Source of the DNA: an uncultured Planococcus sp.
GTDB taxonomy: Bacteria; Bacillota; Bacilli; Bacillales_A; Planococcaceae
Length of the DNA: 64,000 nucleotides
Direction of reading: 5' to 3'
Assembly (NCBI GenBank): GCA_947493585.1
Contig: CANLRI010000001.1
Coordinates: 1,798,001-1,862,000 of the forward strand
This document shows positions 52,960 to 61,374 of the stretch, one piece after another (the first letter of the stretch is position 1; each line of letters begins with the position of its first letter). The notes beneath the pieces are model-generated. The model was not told the DNA's origin, made no database searches, and saw only the letters and a program-made list of their open reading frames with translations. A program made the position numbers and the translations under genes.

Positions 52960-53371
52960 GATGCACCGTCACCGTCCTTTCCCCGATGCTGGTTGAAAAG
53001 TGCATCGTGCCTGGCTGATGGATCGACCCACTTTGAGTGAAGTATACTTCGCGTAGATTGCTGGCAGCCGTCAAGCGGATCGATTTCGGCATAACCCTGG
53101 CATATCCAGGGCGTGTCACACCATACACCACTTCATACCCCGGCTTTCCATTTCGAAAAACCAGGACTACCGATGTGCCGAGTGAATAGCTTTGGCTTTG
53201 GGCGTAATGGATATCTTGCTCCAACAATGCGAAAAAACGGTCTTCTTCCCGCTTTCTTTCAAGCGATGCAGCGGAAGCCACAACAAGTGAGGCACTGATT
53301 CCGACCGCCATCAACACCAGAAGCATTTCAATCAAGGTAAAGCCTGAACTGCTTTTTAGGATCCTTTTGAT
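52928..53371 (-). CDS. comGD: Competence pseudopilin ComGD, possible ATC start
   Basis: The family match is clear: SSSGFTLIEMLLVLMAV for the prepilin helix and TVTVHLGKGRVVVSK at the end. However, the frame between an upstream stop (about 53386-53384) and the GF cleavage site has no ATG, GTG, TTG or CTG. The best candidate is ATC at 53371, giving a leader (M)KRILKSSSG, with GGTGAG five bases before it. The TTG at 53335 lies after the cleavage site and would remove the leader. It overlaps the comGC end. Confidence 0.75.
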   Translation of the reverse strand: MKRILKSSSGFTLIEMLLVLMAVGISASLVVASAASLERKREEDRFFALLEQDIHYAQSQSYSLGTSVVLVFRNGKPGYEVVYGVTRPGYARVMPKSIRLTAASNLREVYFTQSGSIHQPGTMHFSTSIGERTVTVHLGKGRVVVSK

Positions 53372-53673
53372 GAGCTCACCACGCCATCAACTGAAATATT
53401 GATCACTTCCCCGTTCGGGCAGCTCGTCTCACCTGTTTTTAAATAGCCTTCAGACACCAAATCTGCCATCGCCGGTATCGCTTTTTTATCCATTCGGTAA
53501 GATTCTACTTGGCCCTGAACCATCTGGACAAATGCTTTGCAGCCTTTTTCATCGACCGCTGATGTCTGTTTCGAAACATTTGGGATGGCGATTGCGATCA
53601 ATACTGTGATGATCAACATGACAATCAACATTTCAATAAGCGTAAAGCCTCGTTGGTTTTTTAATTGTTTCAT
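53356..53673 (-). CDS. comGC: Major competence pseudopilin ComGC
   Basis: The 105-residue major pseudopilin of the DNA-uptake machine. Leader MKQLKNQRG, cleavage before FTLIEMLIVMLIITVLIAIAIPN, and two Cys (GCKAF, TSCPNG) matching the ComGC disulfide. AAGGAGG is ideally placed before the ATG at 53673; a longer frame is rejected. Confidence 0.93.
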   Translation of the reverse strand: MKQLKNQRGFTLIEMLIVMLIITVLIAIAIPNVSKQTSAVDEKGCKAFVQMVQGQVESYRMDKKAIPAMADLVSEGYLKTGETSCPNGEVINISVDGVVSSSKGS

Positions 53674-53684
53674 CGTATTCCTCC

Positions 53685-54728
53685 TTAAATCGTATGGACG
53701 AGATTGTACATCGGCAAGAGAATGGCCAAATAGGCGGCGACGATACAAACAGCGATCAACACAAAGAAACTGGGTTGGATAATTTTCAATGAACGCTGAG
53801 CTTGCAGTTCAATTCGGTCGAGCAACACTTCGCTATAGAGCATCAATTCTTTTCCGAGCATGCCGGTTGCTTCACCGTGGCGGATGAATGCCGCCATGTC
53901 GTTTGCCGCAAAGTCATGGCGCCCAACAGCAACTGACAGGGCGATACCGGTCTTGACTTCGTCATGCAACGATTCAGCAATTTGGCTGATAATAGCGTGG
54001 TGCCTCTGGATGCGCAATAATTTTAGCGCTTCCTGCAAGGAAATTCCGCTATGCAATAACGTACCAAGTTCCCGCGAAGCGATTTGCGACCAATAAAGAC
54101 GCATTACGGGGCCAATGACTGGCAATTTGATCAATAGTGAAATTTGACGCTCTGCAGGCTGCCGCTTTATATATTCACGAAAACCAAGAATTATCAACGC
54201 AACAGCCGTGAAAGCAGCGATCGCCACATCCGGAATGCGCAGCAAATAAACCGGAACCCCCTCGCCTTCTTCACTGTGCTGCAGCGAAGAAATCAACGCA
54301 GTCAGATTGGGGACATAATTGGTTCTGAAAAACAAGAACAACGCAGCGGTAAGAATTAACAGCGAGACTGGATAGACAAGGATATTGCGCAGTTTCTTCT
54401 GCACTTCTTCGGTCCGCTTGAACCCTGCAGCGATGCCGGTCATCGCTTCACTGAGTTTGCCATGAAACTCGGCAATCTCAACCGGAAACAACACACGCTC
54501 GCGGAATCCGAGAAACTTTAGCACTTCTGCTGCGTTGCCGCCGCCTTTTAATATGCGGTCCATGCCCGCGAGCGCTTCATCTAATCGTTCTGTGTGCATG
54601 GGCAAAAGGAGCGTCATCGCAACAGGAAACAAATAACCTTCTGACATCAACACCGAAAGCCTTGTTAGAAATTGGCCACGTTCACGAAACGGCACGCGCC
54701 TAGAATTCGAAACCGGAATGAAGCGCAC
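53685..54728 (-). CDS. comGB: Competence pilus membrane platform protein ComGB
   Basis: The 347-residue GspF/PilC-type protein has the duplicated helical domain (RGQFLTRLSVLMSEGY and SRELGTLLHSGISLQEALKLL) and three membrane helices (around 125-145, 170-190 and 320-342). It anchors the assembly ATPase ComGA, whose gene it overlaps by 29 bases. Confidence 0.92.
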   Translation of the reverse strand: MRFIPVSNSRRVPFRERGQFLTRLSVLMSEGYLFPVAMTLLLPMHTERLDEALAGMDRILKGGGNAAEVLKFLGFRERVLFPVEIAEFHGKLSEAMTGIAAGFKRTEEVQKKLRNILVYPVSLLILTAALFLFFRTNYVPNLTALISSLQHSEEGEGVPVYLLRIPDVAIAAFTAVALIILGFREYIKRQPAERQISLLIKLPVIGPVMRLYWSQIASRELGTLLHSGISLQEALKLLRIQRHHAIISQIAESLHDEVKTGIALSVAVGRHDFAANDMAAFIRHGEATGMLGKELMLYSEVLLDRIELQAQRSLKIIQPSFFVLIAVCIVAAYLAILLPMYNLVHTI

Positions 54729-55725
54729 CGATTCTCACTCCTTCCCGGATCTGTCCGCCAAACGATAAATGCTCCGGCAATTGATAATCCTGCTGCTGTT
54801 TCGCGGAACGGATGGCGTCCGCTAAACTTTCATCGCATAAAATTTCATACAACGCGCGATGCTTCGTCTCGAGCTGCTCCAAATCCTCATACATCGGCAC
54901 AATTTTCTGGGCTGCGATGCCGATGAGTGTCTGCAGCATGTCTTCGTATGGAATGCCTAAATCATGGAGTCTATGAAGACAGCCGACCGAATGCCTAGCA
55001 TGGATCGTTGAAAACACTAAATGCCCTGTCAAGGCGGCCCTGACGGCTATTTCAGCGGTTTCGGCATCACGGATTTCGCCGATCATGATGATGTCGGGAT
55101 CATGACGTAAAATGGCTTTCAAGCCAGTCGCATAATTCATTCCCGACTTTTCGTTTACTTGGATTTGAAGAAAGGCAGGATTTTGCCGCTCCACAGGATC
55201 TTCGAGGGTGATGACATTGCGGTGGAGCCGTTCGGAGCAATGACGCAAAAGAGAATATAACGTGGTGGATTTGCCGCAGCCAGTCGGTCCTGTTAAAAGC
55301 ATTAGCCCTTGTCTTTCGCCCGCAAGCTTCTCGAGCAGCCTGGCTGAATCGCGGAATGCCGCCAATTCATCAAGAAATAACGCGGTGCTGTCTGGAATGA
55401 CGCGGATGACGATGCTTTCTTTCGTCATCACAGATGGCAATGTTGAAATTCGGAAATGGTGAGTATGGCCATTCATCTGGAGATGAAATGAGCCGGTTTG
55501 GGGTTTTCGTTTTTCGCTCATGTCCAAAAGGGAGAGGTATTTGAAGTAAGCAATCATGCGATCGCCTAAATCGAAGGGGATTTTCGCCACCGGCTTGAAT
55601 TGGTTATACGTCCGGTAGGTGATGCTGTAATCGTGGGGTTCTGGCCTGATGTGGATATCGGTGGTTTTTTCTTCTACGGCAGAATGCAATAGGTCGAAGC
55701 ATCGCCGTTCAATGATATCTTGCAT
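54700..55725 (-). CDS. comGA: Competence pilus assembly ATPase ComGA
   Basis: The 341-residue GspE/PilB family ATPase powers pseudopilus assembly. Walker A GPTGCGKST is at residues 146-154, the Asp box LEDPVE, Walker B IIMIGEIRD near 216-224 and the His box TGHLVFSTIHA follow. The usual C-terminal zinc Cys motif is not seen. AGGAGGTGA precedes the ATG at 55725. First gene of the comG operon; a ComK-like box lies upstream. Confidence 0.94.
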   Translation of the reverse strand: MQDIIERRCFDLLHSAVEEKTTDIHIRPEPHDYSITYRTYNQFKPVAKIPFDLGDRMIAYFKYLSLLDMSEKRKPQTGSFHLQMNGHTHHFRISTLPSVMTKESIVIRVIPDSTALFLDELAAFRDSARLLEKLAGERQGLMLLTGPTGCGKSTTLYSLLRHCSERLHRNVITLEDPVERQNPAFLQIQVNEKSGMNYATGLKAILRHDPDIIMIGEIRDAETAEIAVRAALTGHLVFSTIHARHSVGCLHRLHDLGIPYEDMLQTLIGIAAQKIVPMYEDLEQLETKHRALYEILCDESLADAIRSAKQQQDYQLPEHLSFGGQIREGVRIGALHSGFEF

Positions 55726-55749
55726 ATTCACCTCCTGTCCGGGTCTCCG

Positions 55750-55830
55750 AGCGGAGGCTGCCTCTCCGCTCCCCATTAGTATAAGCACATGGATGGCCCT
55801 TGAATATCGAAAATACCAAAATAATTATTT
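55750..55830 (-). promoter_or_regulatory. comG promoter region with ComK-like box and leader hairpin
   Basis: AAAATAATTATTT (55818-55830) fits the ComK half-pair AAAA-N5-TTTT with one mismatch. A -10-like TATACT on the minus strand (55778-55783) is about 40 bp downstream, with no good -35. A perfect 7-bp hairpin (AGCGGAG/CTCCGCT, 55750-55770) then lies in the leader, before the ribosome site. Confidence 0.5.
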
Positions 55831-55940
55831 GAACGCCTTTACGGCCGGAAATCCAGGTTTTCAGGGCATGTATCCATAGCAAGAGAACGCTTTATGGATA
55901 CGCCTACACCGCTTTGTCACAAACTACCCCGAAGTCCTTG

Positions 55941-55970
55941 TTTACACATAGACTCGTCTTCCTATATAAT
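55941..55970 (+). promoter_or_regulatory. Promoter of the DUF2626 gene
   Basis: TTTACA (55941-55946), an 18-bp spacer and TATAAT (55965-55970). Confidence 0.72.
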
Positions 55971-56011
55971 GAATAGGAGATTATTGTATTGTGGCAAAGG
56001 AGGGATTACCC

Positions 56012-56254
56012 ATGGATAATATGTTTAAATTAATGGGATGGTGGACTGGAATCTTTGCAATTTTATTTTATGTCGGCGATATGGTAGAAGTATCATTGTT
56101 GATGGTTGCCAATACCGGATTGTTCGTACTGCTTGGTTACTTAAACATTTCTGAACGCATGTACATGTATATTTTTGGAGCCTATCTGACAGTCTTTTTC
56201 GTTGGCTTTACTTATTACTCTACGTTCATCCACGTCCCAGGAGCAGGTCATTAA
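56012..56254 (+). CDS. DUF2626 membrane protein (YqgY-like)
   Basis: The 80-residue protein has three predicted membrane helices (GWWTGIFAILFYVGDM, EVSLLMVANTGLFVLLGYL, MYMYIFGAYLTVFFVGFTYYS), matching the DUF2626 family of Bacillales. Function is unknown. The ATG at 56012 with GGAGGG upstream is chosen over a codon seven residues earlier. Terminator follows. Confidence 0.88.
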   Translation: MDNMFKLMGWWTGIFAILFYVGDMVEVSLLMVANTGLFVLLGYLNISERMYMYIFGAYLTVFFVGFTYYSTFIHVPGAGH

Positions 56255-56274
56255 TAGTAATTGAATGTGAACGC

Positions 56275-56304
56275 AAAAAAACGGCCATCTCGGCCGTTTT
56301 TTTT
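56275..56304. terminator. Bidirectional terminator
   Basis: ACGGCC/GGCCGT arms with A6 and T8 flanks, between the DUF2626 gene and the convergent MBL hydrolase gene. Confidence 0.85.
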
Positions 56305-56311
56305 ATGCCCT

Positions 56312-56947
56312 TTACATACGCAGGAAAGGATTATGCTGTTGTTCCTGTTTTGGGGTCGTTTCCGGGCCGTGCCCGGGGAACAGGAAGGTTTCTTCGGGCA
56401 ACGTCAATAACGATTCACGGATTGATTTTAGCAGCACCTGTTCTGAGCCTTCCGCCAAATCGGTGCGCCCAATGCTTCCGGAAAACAAGGTGTCCCCGAC
56501 AATCGCGAAACGGTCTTCCGGAAAATAAAAGCTCACGCTGCCTGGCGAATGCCCGGGTGTATGGAATAGCTCCATTTTGAACGGGCCGATTTCAAGCGAT
56601 TGTTGATCGGTGATCAATTCATCCGCATCCGCTACACGGTAATCAGGCAATGCCGCATATTTACCCGAGCCATTCAAATTCGGGCGTCCAAGGAAATCGC
56701 GTTCTTTGTAATGAAGATAGACAGGGATTTTATATATCTCCCTCAATTCATCGACCGCCCCGATATGGTCGAAATGGGCATGTGTCAGAAGAATCGCAAG
56801 CGGCGTCAATTGCTTGCGTTTTAAGACTTCCTGGATTTTCCCAGCTTCCTCACCGGGATCGAAAATGACACATTGCTTGCCTTCCCCTGATATGATGTAG
56901 CAATTCGTTTGCACTGGGCCTAGTTCCAGCCGATCGATTTTTAACAT
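56312..56947 (-). CDS. MBL-fold hydrolase, glyoxalase II-like (YqgX type)
   Basis: The 211-residue metallo-beta-lactamase fold protein has the binuclear zinc motif THAHFDHIGA, HTPGHSPGSVSFY, VGDTLFSGSIGRTDL and FPGHGPETT. This is the YqgX subgroup. The exact thioester or other substrate is unknown. The ATG at 56947 is used because GAGGTG is eight bases upstream; a GTG three codons earlier overlaps that site. Confidence 0.9.
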   Translation of the reverse strand: MLKIDRLELGPVQTNCYIISGEGKQCVIFDPGEEAGKIQEVLKRKQLTPLAILLTHAHFDHIGAVDELREIYKIPVYLHYKERDFLGRPNLNGSGKYAALPDYRVADADELITDQQSLEIGPFKMELFHTPGHSPGSVSFYFPEDRFAIVGDTLFSGSIGRTDLAEGSEQVLLKSIRESLLTLPEETFLFPGHGPETTPKQEQQHNPFLRM

Positions 56948-57100
56948 GACTTTCACCTCATTAGCAGTATATCATGAACACATTCTTTTGCTTGTTCAAT
57001 AGAATGACATTTTTACGCCTCGACAAACTTGCAGAATTTCTTTACAATATAAAGAGTAGAAGACGGCACTGGCTGTTAAAGTTGAAGGGAGTGTCATAAG

Positions 57101-57283
57101 ATGAGTTGGATTTTGATGGTTATTTTCGGCCTCACTGCAGTTCTTGCTGCAATCGGTACAGTTCAAACCCTAAGAAACAAAGAAGTTTTAGGATTTTTAT
57201 TTAATTTTGGGACCTTTGTTATTTTCGGCGGTTTCACCGTTGCAACTCTCATTACACAAGGTTACCCACCTGGCCTTCAATAA
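57101..57283 (+). CDS. DUF2759 membrane protein (YqgW-like)
   Basis: The 60-residue protein has two hydrophobic helices (WILMVIFGLTAVLAAIGTV, and LGFLFNFGTFVIFGGFTVATLI). It fits DUF2759, found beside yqgX in Bacillales; no function is known. GAAGGGAGTG precedes the ATG, and a terminator follows the stop. Confidence 0.82.
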   Translation: MSWILMVIFGLTAVLAAIGTVQTLRNKEVLGFLFNFGTFVIFGGFTVATLITQGYPPGLQ

Positions 57284-57291
57284 GAAAAAAG

Positions 57292-57322
57292 AAACCGGCG
57301 CATTCATTGCGCCGGTTTTTTT
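57292..57322. terminator. Terminator of the DUF2759 gene
   Basis: AAACCGGCGC (57292-57301) pairs with GCGCCGGTTT (57309-57318), ending in seven T residues. Confidence 0.88.
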
Positions 57323-57335
57323 ATTGGCCATAAAG

Positions 57336-57376
57336 AAAAGGGCTGCCATAACCATACCGGTTTGGCAGCCCTTTTT
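57336..57376. terminator. Terminator of the LTA synthase gene
   Basis: AAAAGGGCTGCCA (57336-57348) pairs with TGGCAGCCCTTTT, with T-runs on both strands. Confidence 0.86.
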
Positions 57377-57379
57377 GTC

Positions 57380-59284
57380 TTACGGTTGTTCTTGTTCATC
57401 CAATGTTTTCAATTGGCCGTTTTCCTCTTCGTAGAACCTCAGCAAGTCGCCGTTGATGATTGATTCGGAATACTGGAGCTCCTCGAGGGCACGTTCAGCA
57501 TATGGGTCGCACACGCTTTGGTCTTCCATCGGTTCGCCTGTTTCGATATCGTAGCAGACATTCGCCGCATAGACATATTCATCGGTAACAAAGCGCCCGT
57601 CACGGAAAATGACGAATTCCTCGTGTTCTTCAGAGAATAAATCTCCGCCGAATTGAATGTCTTTTTCGGTTTCCATGCCCATCAAATGAAGGATCGTCGA
57701 ACGCATATCCACTTGGCCGCCGATTTCCTCATCTACATAGCCCTTTTCATAACCTGGGATATGGACGAAAAATGGCACTTTTTGCAATTGTGCCGATTCA
57801 TACGGCGTAATTTCCTTGCCTAGATACTGCGCCATCGCTTCGTTGTGGTTGTCGGAGATGCCGTAATGGTCGCCGTACATCACGATGATGGAGTTTTCAT
57901 ACAATCCTTGTTCCTTCAAATCTTCGAATAATGATTTGACCGCTTCATCCAAATAACGCACCGTTTGGAAATAACGGTTCAACGTGCCGGAATTGGAGTC
58001 GAATTCGTCGATCAGTTTGTCTTCTTCATCCAATGTGAACGGATGGTGGTTTGTAAGCGACAACAGGCGCGTGTAGAACGGCTGCTGCATTTCAGACATA
58101 TGGCCGACTGATTGCTCGAAGAACGGAATGTCCTTCATGCCCCAGTTGACGGCTTGCCCTTCGCCTACTGTGTAGCTCTGGATATCATAGAACTTGTCGA
58201 TATTAAGCGATTCGTACATCATGTCGCGGTTCCAGAAACTTTTCGTATTGGCGTGTTGGACATTGGTCGTATAACCTTCGTTGCCCATCTTTTCCGCCAT
58301 GGAATTGAATGTATTGCCGCTGTGCGTAAAGAACACGGCGCCTCCGCTCAACGGATACATACCGGTCTCAAGCAGGAACTCGGAGTCGGAAGTTTTTCCG
58401 AGCCCGGTCTGGTGGTAAAAGTTCGGGAAGTAAATCGTATCTTCATCTTGTGTCAATTCGTTCATGAAAGGCGTGATGGTCTCGCCGTTCATTTCATTGT
58501 TCAAAACAAAGGTCTGTAAAGACTCGAGTGTGACAACGATCAAATTACGCCCTTCCGCAGCGCCGAACATTTCTTCAGATGGTTCCGCTTGGTTCGAACG
58601 GACGTGGTTGGTCACTTCCGTCAATTCCGAGCCGTCCGCAAGCGCTCGTTGTGCTTGTGATTTCGATTGAATATAGACATCATACAGATGGTAATTGTAC
58701 ATCCCCAGGTTCTTGACGAGCATTTCGCGGTCAAAGCTTCTCGTCAATAATTGCGGGCGTTCTGCTTCGGCAAGGCCGAGGTTAAAGAACAGCACAGCTG
58801 CTGACAAGACAAAATATGCTTTGCGGTGTGTCGCTGCCGATTTGACTGCTGTCTCCCTCTCCTTCACGAAGCGCATCGCCAACAGGATGATGATGATGTC
58901 AGCGAAATAGAGAATATCGGTCCAGAAGATGCTCGCGGCAGCACTATTGCCGATGTCACCAAAATTATCCGTCTGGAACAATACGGGCAGTGTGATGAAA
59001 TCCGTGAAGAAGCGGTAAAACGCCACATTGCCGTACAAGATAATCGATGTAACGACAGCTATTATGACGATATAGCGGTTTCGTGCTTTCTTGCTCTTGA
59101 AGAAGAGCGCGCCTCCATAGGCGAATAATAGTAAGCTTAATGGGTTCAAGAACAGGATGAATTCCTGCAATGCATTGTCGATGGTAATGGAAAAGGCCGT
59201 TTTGTAGACGACATATGTCGTCAGCCATGTCGCGATGACTGCGATGGCCAGGACCGAATGCTTAGGCCATTCTTTGTTTTTCAT
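57380..59284 (-). CDS. LTA synthase family protein (LtaS/YqgS type)
   Basis: The 634-residue protein has five membrane helices in the first 200 residues and an extracellular sulfatase-like domain. Motifs: VVTLESLQTFVLN with the catalytic Thr, HQTGLGKTSDSEFLLETGMYPL, FWNRDMMYESL, VMYGDHYGISDNHNEAMAQYLG and VPFFVHIPG. Such enzymes polymerise or prime glycerolphosphate for lipoteichoic acid from phosphatidylglycerol. It lies where yqgS does in B. subtilis. It could be the main LtaS or a paralogue; that is not decidable here. Confidence 0.93.
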   Translation of the reverse strand: MKNKEWPKHSVLAIAVIATWLTTYVVYKTAFSITIDNALQEFILFLNPLSLLLFAYGGALFFKSKKARNRYIVIIAVVTSIILYGNVAFYRFFTDFITLPVLFQTDNFGDIGNSAAASIFWTDILYFADIIIILLAMRFVKERETAVKSAATHRKAYFVLSAAVLFFNLGLAEAERPQLLTRSFDREMLVKNLGMYNYHLYDVYIQSKSQAQRALADGSELTEVTNHVRSNQAEPSEEMFGAAEGRNLIVVTLESLQTFVLNNEMNGETITPFMNELTQDEDTIYFPNFYHQTGLGKTSDSEFLLETGMYPLSGGAVFFTHSGNTFNSMAEKMGNEGYTTNVQHANTKSFWNRDMMYESLNIDKFYDIQSYTVGEGQAVNWGMKDIPFFEQSVGHMSEMQQPFYTRLLSLTNHHPFTLDEEDKLIDEFDSNSGTLNRYFQTVRYLDEAVKSLFEDLKEQGLYENSIIVMYGDHYGISDNHNEAMAQYLGKEITPYESAQLQKVPFFVHIPGYEKGYVDEEIGGQVDMRSTILHLMGMETEKDIQFGGDLFSEEHEEFVIFRDGRFVTDEYVYAANVCYDIETGEPMEDQSVCDPYAERALEELQYSESIINGDLLRFYEEENGQLKTLDEQEQP

Positions 59285-59439
59285 TGCCGCACATCCTCCT
59301 CGTCTTACCGGAGCGTTTGTCCGGTTCGCGCGAATTTCAGTTTCAAGTAAATCGGAAATTCAATACCTTATAGTATAGAACAAATCACCTTCGAGAGAAA
59401 GCAATTACCCTTAATAGACGCGCCAAAACGCTTTCGGTT

Positions 59440-59646
59440 TCATGATTTTCCTTTTTTCTCGTATTCTGTGCGTTTCTGCCGCAAAATCATCAAGGCAGAT
59501 GCGTATTCACGCGGCGTGATGAAATCGTGGTCGTACAGCTCGCGGATATCGGATTCCATCAGATCGAGATCCGAAATAAAATCCGCCGTATAGACGATCG
59601 TTCCGTACCTTTTCAGCAATTGCATTACATCGTAAAGGTCTTTCAT
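59440..59646 (-). CDS. YqgQ family protein (DUF910)
   Basis: The 68-residue helical protein (KDLYDVMQLLKRYGTIVYT, ESDIRELYDHDFITPREYASAL) is the YqgQ family. In other Firmicutes it precedes glucokinase; no glcK follows here. It overlaps the folate cyclo-ligase stop by four bases. Function unknown. Confidence 0.9.
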   Translation of the reverse strand: MKDLYDVMQLLKRYGTIVYTADFISDLDLMESDIRELYDHDFITPREYASALMILRQKRTEYEKKGKS

Positions 59647-60218
59647 GCTCTCACCGCCTTCGAATCAATTGTTCGTTTTTCCGTGATGATGCCATCGACT
59701 GGGATGTCATGGCTTTCGATAGGCAATTCGCCAGCCAACTGAAAGTTGAATGCCAGCGACCGCGTATTGCCGTTAAAGCCACTTAAATAGCGGTCATAAT
59801 AGCCTCCACCGAAGCCGATTCGATAGCCGCTTTGCGTAAAGACTACACCCGGCACAATCAATAAATCGATGCTTTCGGGGCCGACCGCTTCCGTTTCGGC
59901 TTCGATCGGTTCCTGGAGGTCCATGTACACCACTTCCAATTGGTCGAGTCTGTTGAACAACCGGAAATCCATCGTCCGGTCTTTTGCGAAACATTTTGGG
60001 GCGGCGACTCTTTTGCCCAGCCGCCAACACGTTTCGATAAGCGGAATCGTATCGACTTCCGGCCAGCGCGAGATGGTCACCCCGATAGTTTCAGCTTTTT
60101 GAAAATCGGGATCTACCAGAAGTTCCTCCAAAATGGCCGATGACATTTGGGCATGTTGTGATTTTGTAAGTTCACTCATTTGGCCGATGACCGATTTCCT
60201 CAACACTGCTTTTTCCAT
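59643..60218 (-). CDS. 5-formyltetrahydrofolate cyclo-ligase
   Basis: The 191-residue enzyme turns 5-formyl-folate into 5,10-methenyl-folate with ATP. Signatures: the basic LRKSVIGQMSEL N terminus, SRWPEVDTIPLI, VDLLIVPGVVFTQSGYRIGFGGGYYDRYL with the phosphate loop GFGGGYYDRYL, and LAFNFQLAGELPIESHD. The ATG at 60218 starts a normal-length protein. It complements folD and gcvT in one-carbon metabolism. Confidence 0.94.
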   Translation of the reverse strand: MEKAVLRKSVIGQMSELTKSQHAQMSSAILEELLVDPDFQKAETIGVTISRWPEVDTIPLIETCWRLGKRVAAPKCFAKDRTMDFRLFNRLDQLEVVYMDLQEPIEAETEAVGPESIDLLIVPGVVFTQSGYRIGFGGGYYDRYLSGFNGNTRSLAFNFQLAGELPIESHDIPVDGIITEKRTIDSKAVRA

Positions 60219-60293
60219 TATGCAAACGCCCCTTCTGCTGAACTGTAGATTGTCTCTATGTATAGTTTCTATAGTAAACTGCGCATAACAAAA

Positions 60294-60323
60294 GAAAAAG
60301 CCAAAACCCCGAGAGGTTTTGGC
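60294..60323 (-). terminator. Terminator of rpmG
   Basis: GCCAAAACC (60300-60308) pairs with GGTTTTGGC (60315-60323), followed on the minus strand by TTTTTC. Confidence 0.85.
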
Positions 60324-60333
60324 AGTCAATTAC

Positions 60334-60483
60334 TTACTTCGTTTCACGGTGTGTTGTCATTTTCTTTTCACGTGAGCAATATTTTTTCAATTCAAGACGC
60401 TCAGGGTTGTTGCGCTTATTTTTAACAGTGCTGTAGTTTCTTTCGCCACAGTCTGTGCAAGCTAGTGTAATGTTTACACGCAT
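60334..60483 (-). CDS. rpmG: Ribosomal protein L33
   Basis: The 49-residue ribosomal protein starts [17 protein letters not shown] and ends [17 protein letters not shown]. It has one CxxC pair plus a single later Cys, so the full four-Cys zinc set is incomplete. GGAGGGA precedes the ATG at 60483. Confidence 0.95.
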   Translation of the reverse strand: MRVNITLACTDCGERNYSTVKNKRNNPERLELKKYCSREKKMTTHRETK

Positions 60484-60612
60484 CGATATCCCTCCCAATT
60501 CTTTCAAAAAATCCATTTCATTAATAAGCGTGATCTATACGACTTAATTATTATAGCATACCTTCAGTGATTGTCCACTGAAAAATGATGCTTCCCCATC
60601 ATTTCCCTAAAT

Positions 60613-60642
60613 AAAAAACCACAGCCGGCGCTGTGGTTTTTT
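60613..60642. terminator. Terminator of phoU and the pst operon
   Basis: AAAAAACCACAGC and its complement around CGG, with T-run on the minus strand directly after the phoU stop. Confidence 0.85.
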
Positions 60643-60643
60643 G

Positions 60644-61303
60644 TCATTTGTTCAGATCGTAATGGCGGCCGCGGACGAGGTAGAATAATTGCTCCGCGAT
60701 ATTGGTCGCATAATCCGCAGATCGCTCCATATAGCGGCAAACAAATGCCAATTGCGTCACTTGGCTGAGCTGTTCCGGCTCTTTTGCGCTGTGCTGGAAC
60801 AACAGCCGGATCGCTTCACCGTACAAATCATCGACTTCATCGTCAAGGTCGGCGATTTCCTTGGCTTTTTCCACATCTTCTTCTATAAGGGCATCAATGC
60901 CCTGGCGCAGCATGGAAGTTGCGAGTTCGTGCATGCGCTGGATTTTGTTGATTGGCTCAAGCAGGTCTTGCTGCCCGATGCGGATCGTTTCTTTAGCGAT
61001 ATTGACGGCGTAATCCCCGACACGCTCCATGTCCGAGGCCACTTTGATTGTGACGATCAAGCGCCGAAGATCGGTCGCAACCGGTGATTGCTTGGCAATC
61101 AACAAAATCACCTGATCATTCAGTTCTTCTTCGAGACGATTGATATTGGCGTCATTGTCGATTACTTGAAGCGCTTTGTCGATATCGTGGGCGATCAGCG
61201 CCTTCATCGATTTGTCGAGTGCATCGATAGCCATTGTGCTTAGTGTAATCAATTGTTCCTGTGCTGAGTGCAGTTCATATTCAAACTTCTCGCGTACTGC
61301 CAT
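60644..61303 (-). CDS. phoU: Phosphate transport regulator PhoU
   Basis: The 219-residue protein is two three-helix bundles with the metal-binding E(D)xxxD repeats VASDMERVGDYAVNIA and VCRYMERSADYATNIAEQ. PhoU links the Pst transporter to the phosphate-sensing two-component system and limits uptake. It follows pstB by 71 bp, with a hairpin in between. Confidence 0.95.
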   Translation of the reverse strand: MAVREKFEYELHSAQEQLITLSTMAIDALDKSMKALIAHDIDKALQVIDNDANINRLEEELNDQVILLIAKQSPVATDLRRLIVTIKVASDMERVGDYAVNIAKETIRIGQQDLLEPINKIQRMHELATSMLRQGIDALIEEDVEKAKEIADLDDEVDDLYGEAIRLLFQHSAKEPEQLSQVTQLAFVCRYMERSADYATNIAEQLFYLVRGRHYDLNK

Positions 61304-61337
61304 TTAAAGTTCCTCCCATTCATCCATTTCTAACGGC

Positions 61338-61360
61338 CAGCAGGAAGCTCGTTCCTGCTG
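61338..61360. other. Hairpin between pstB and phoU
   Basis: CAGCAGGAA (61338-61346) and TTCCTGCTG (61352-61360) form a perfect 9-bp stem without a T-run. It may protect or partly end the upstream pst mRNA and so lower phoU expression. Confidence 0.5.
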
Positions 61361-61374
61361 ATTAGAGTTGCGGG

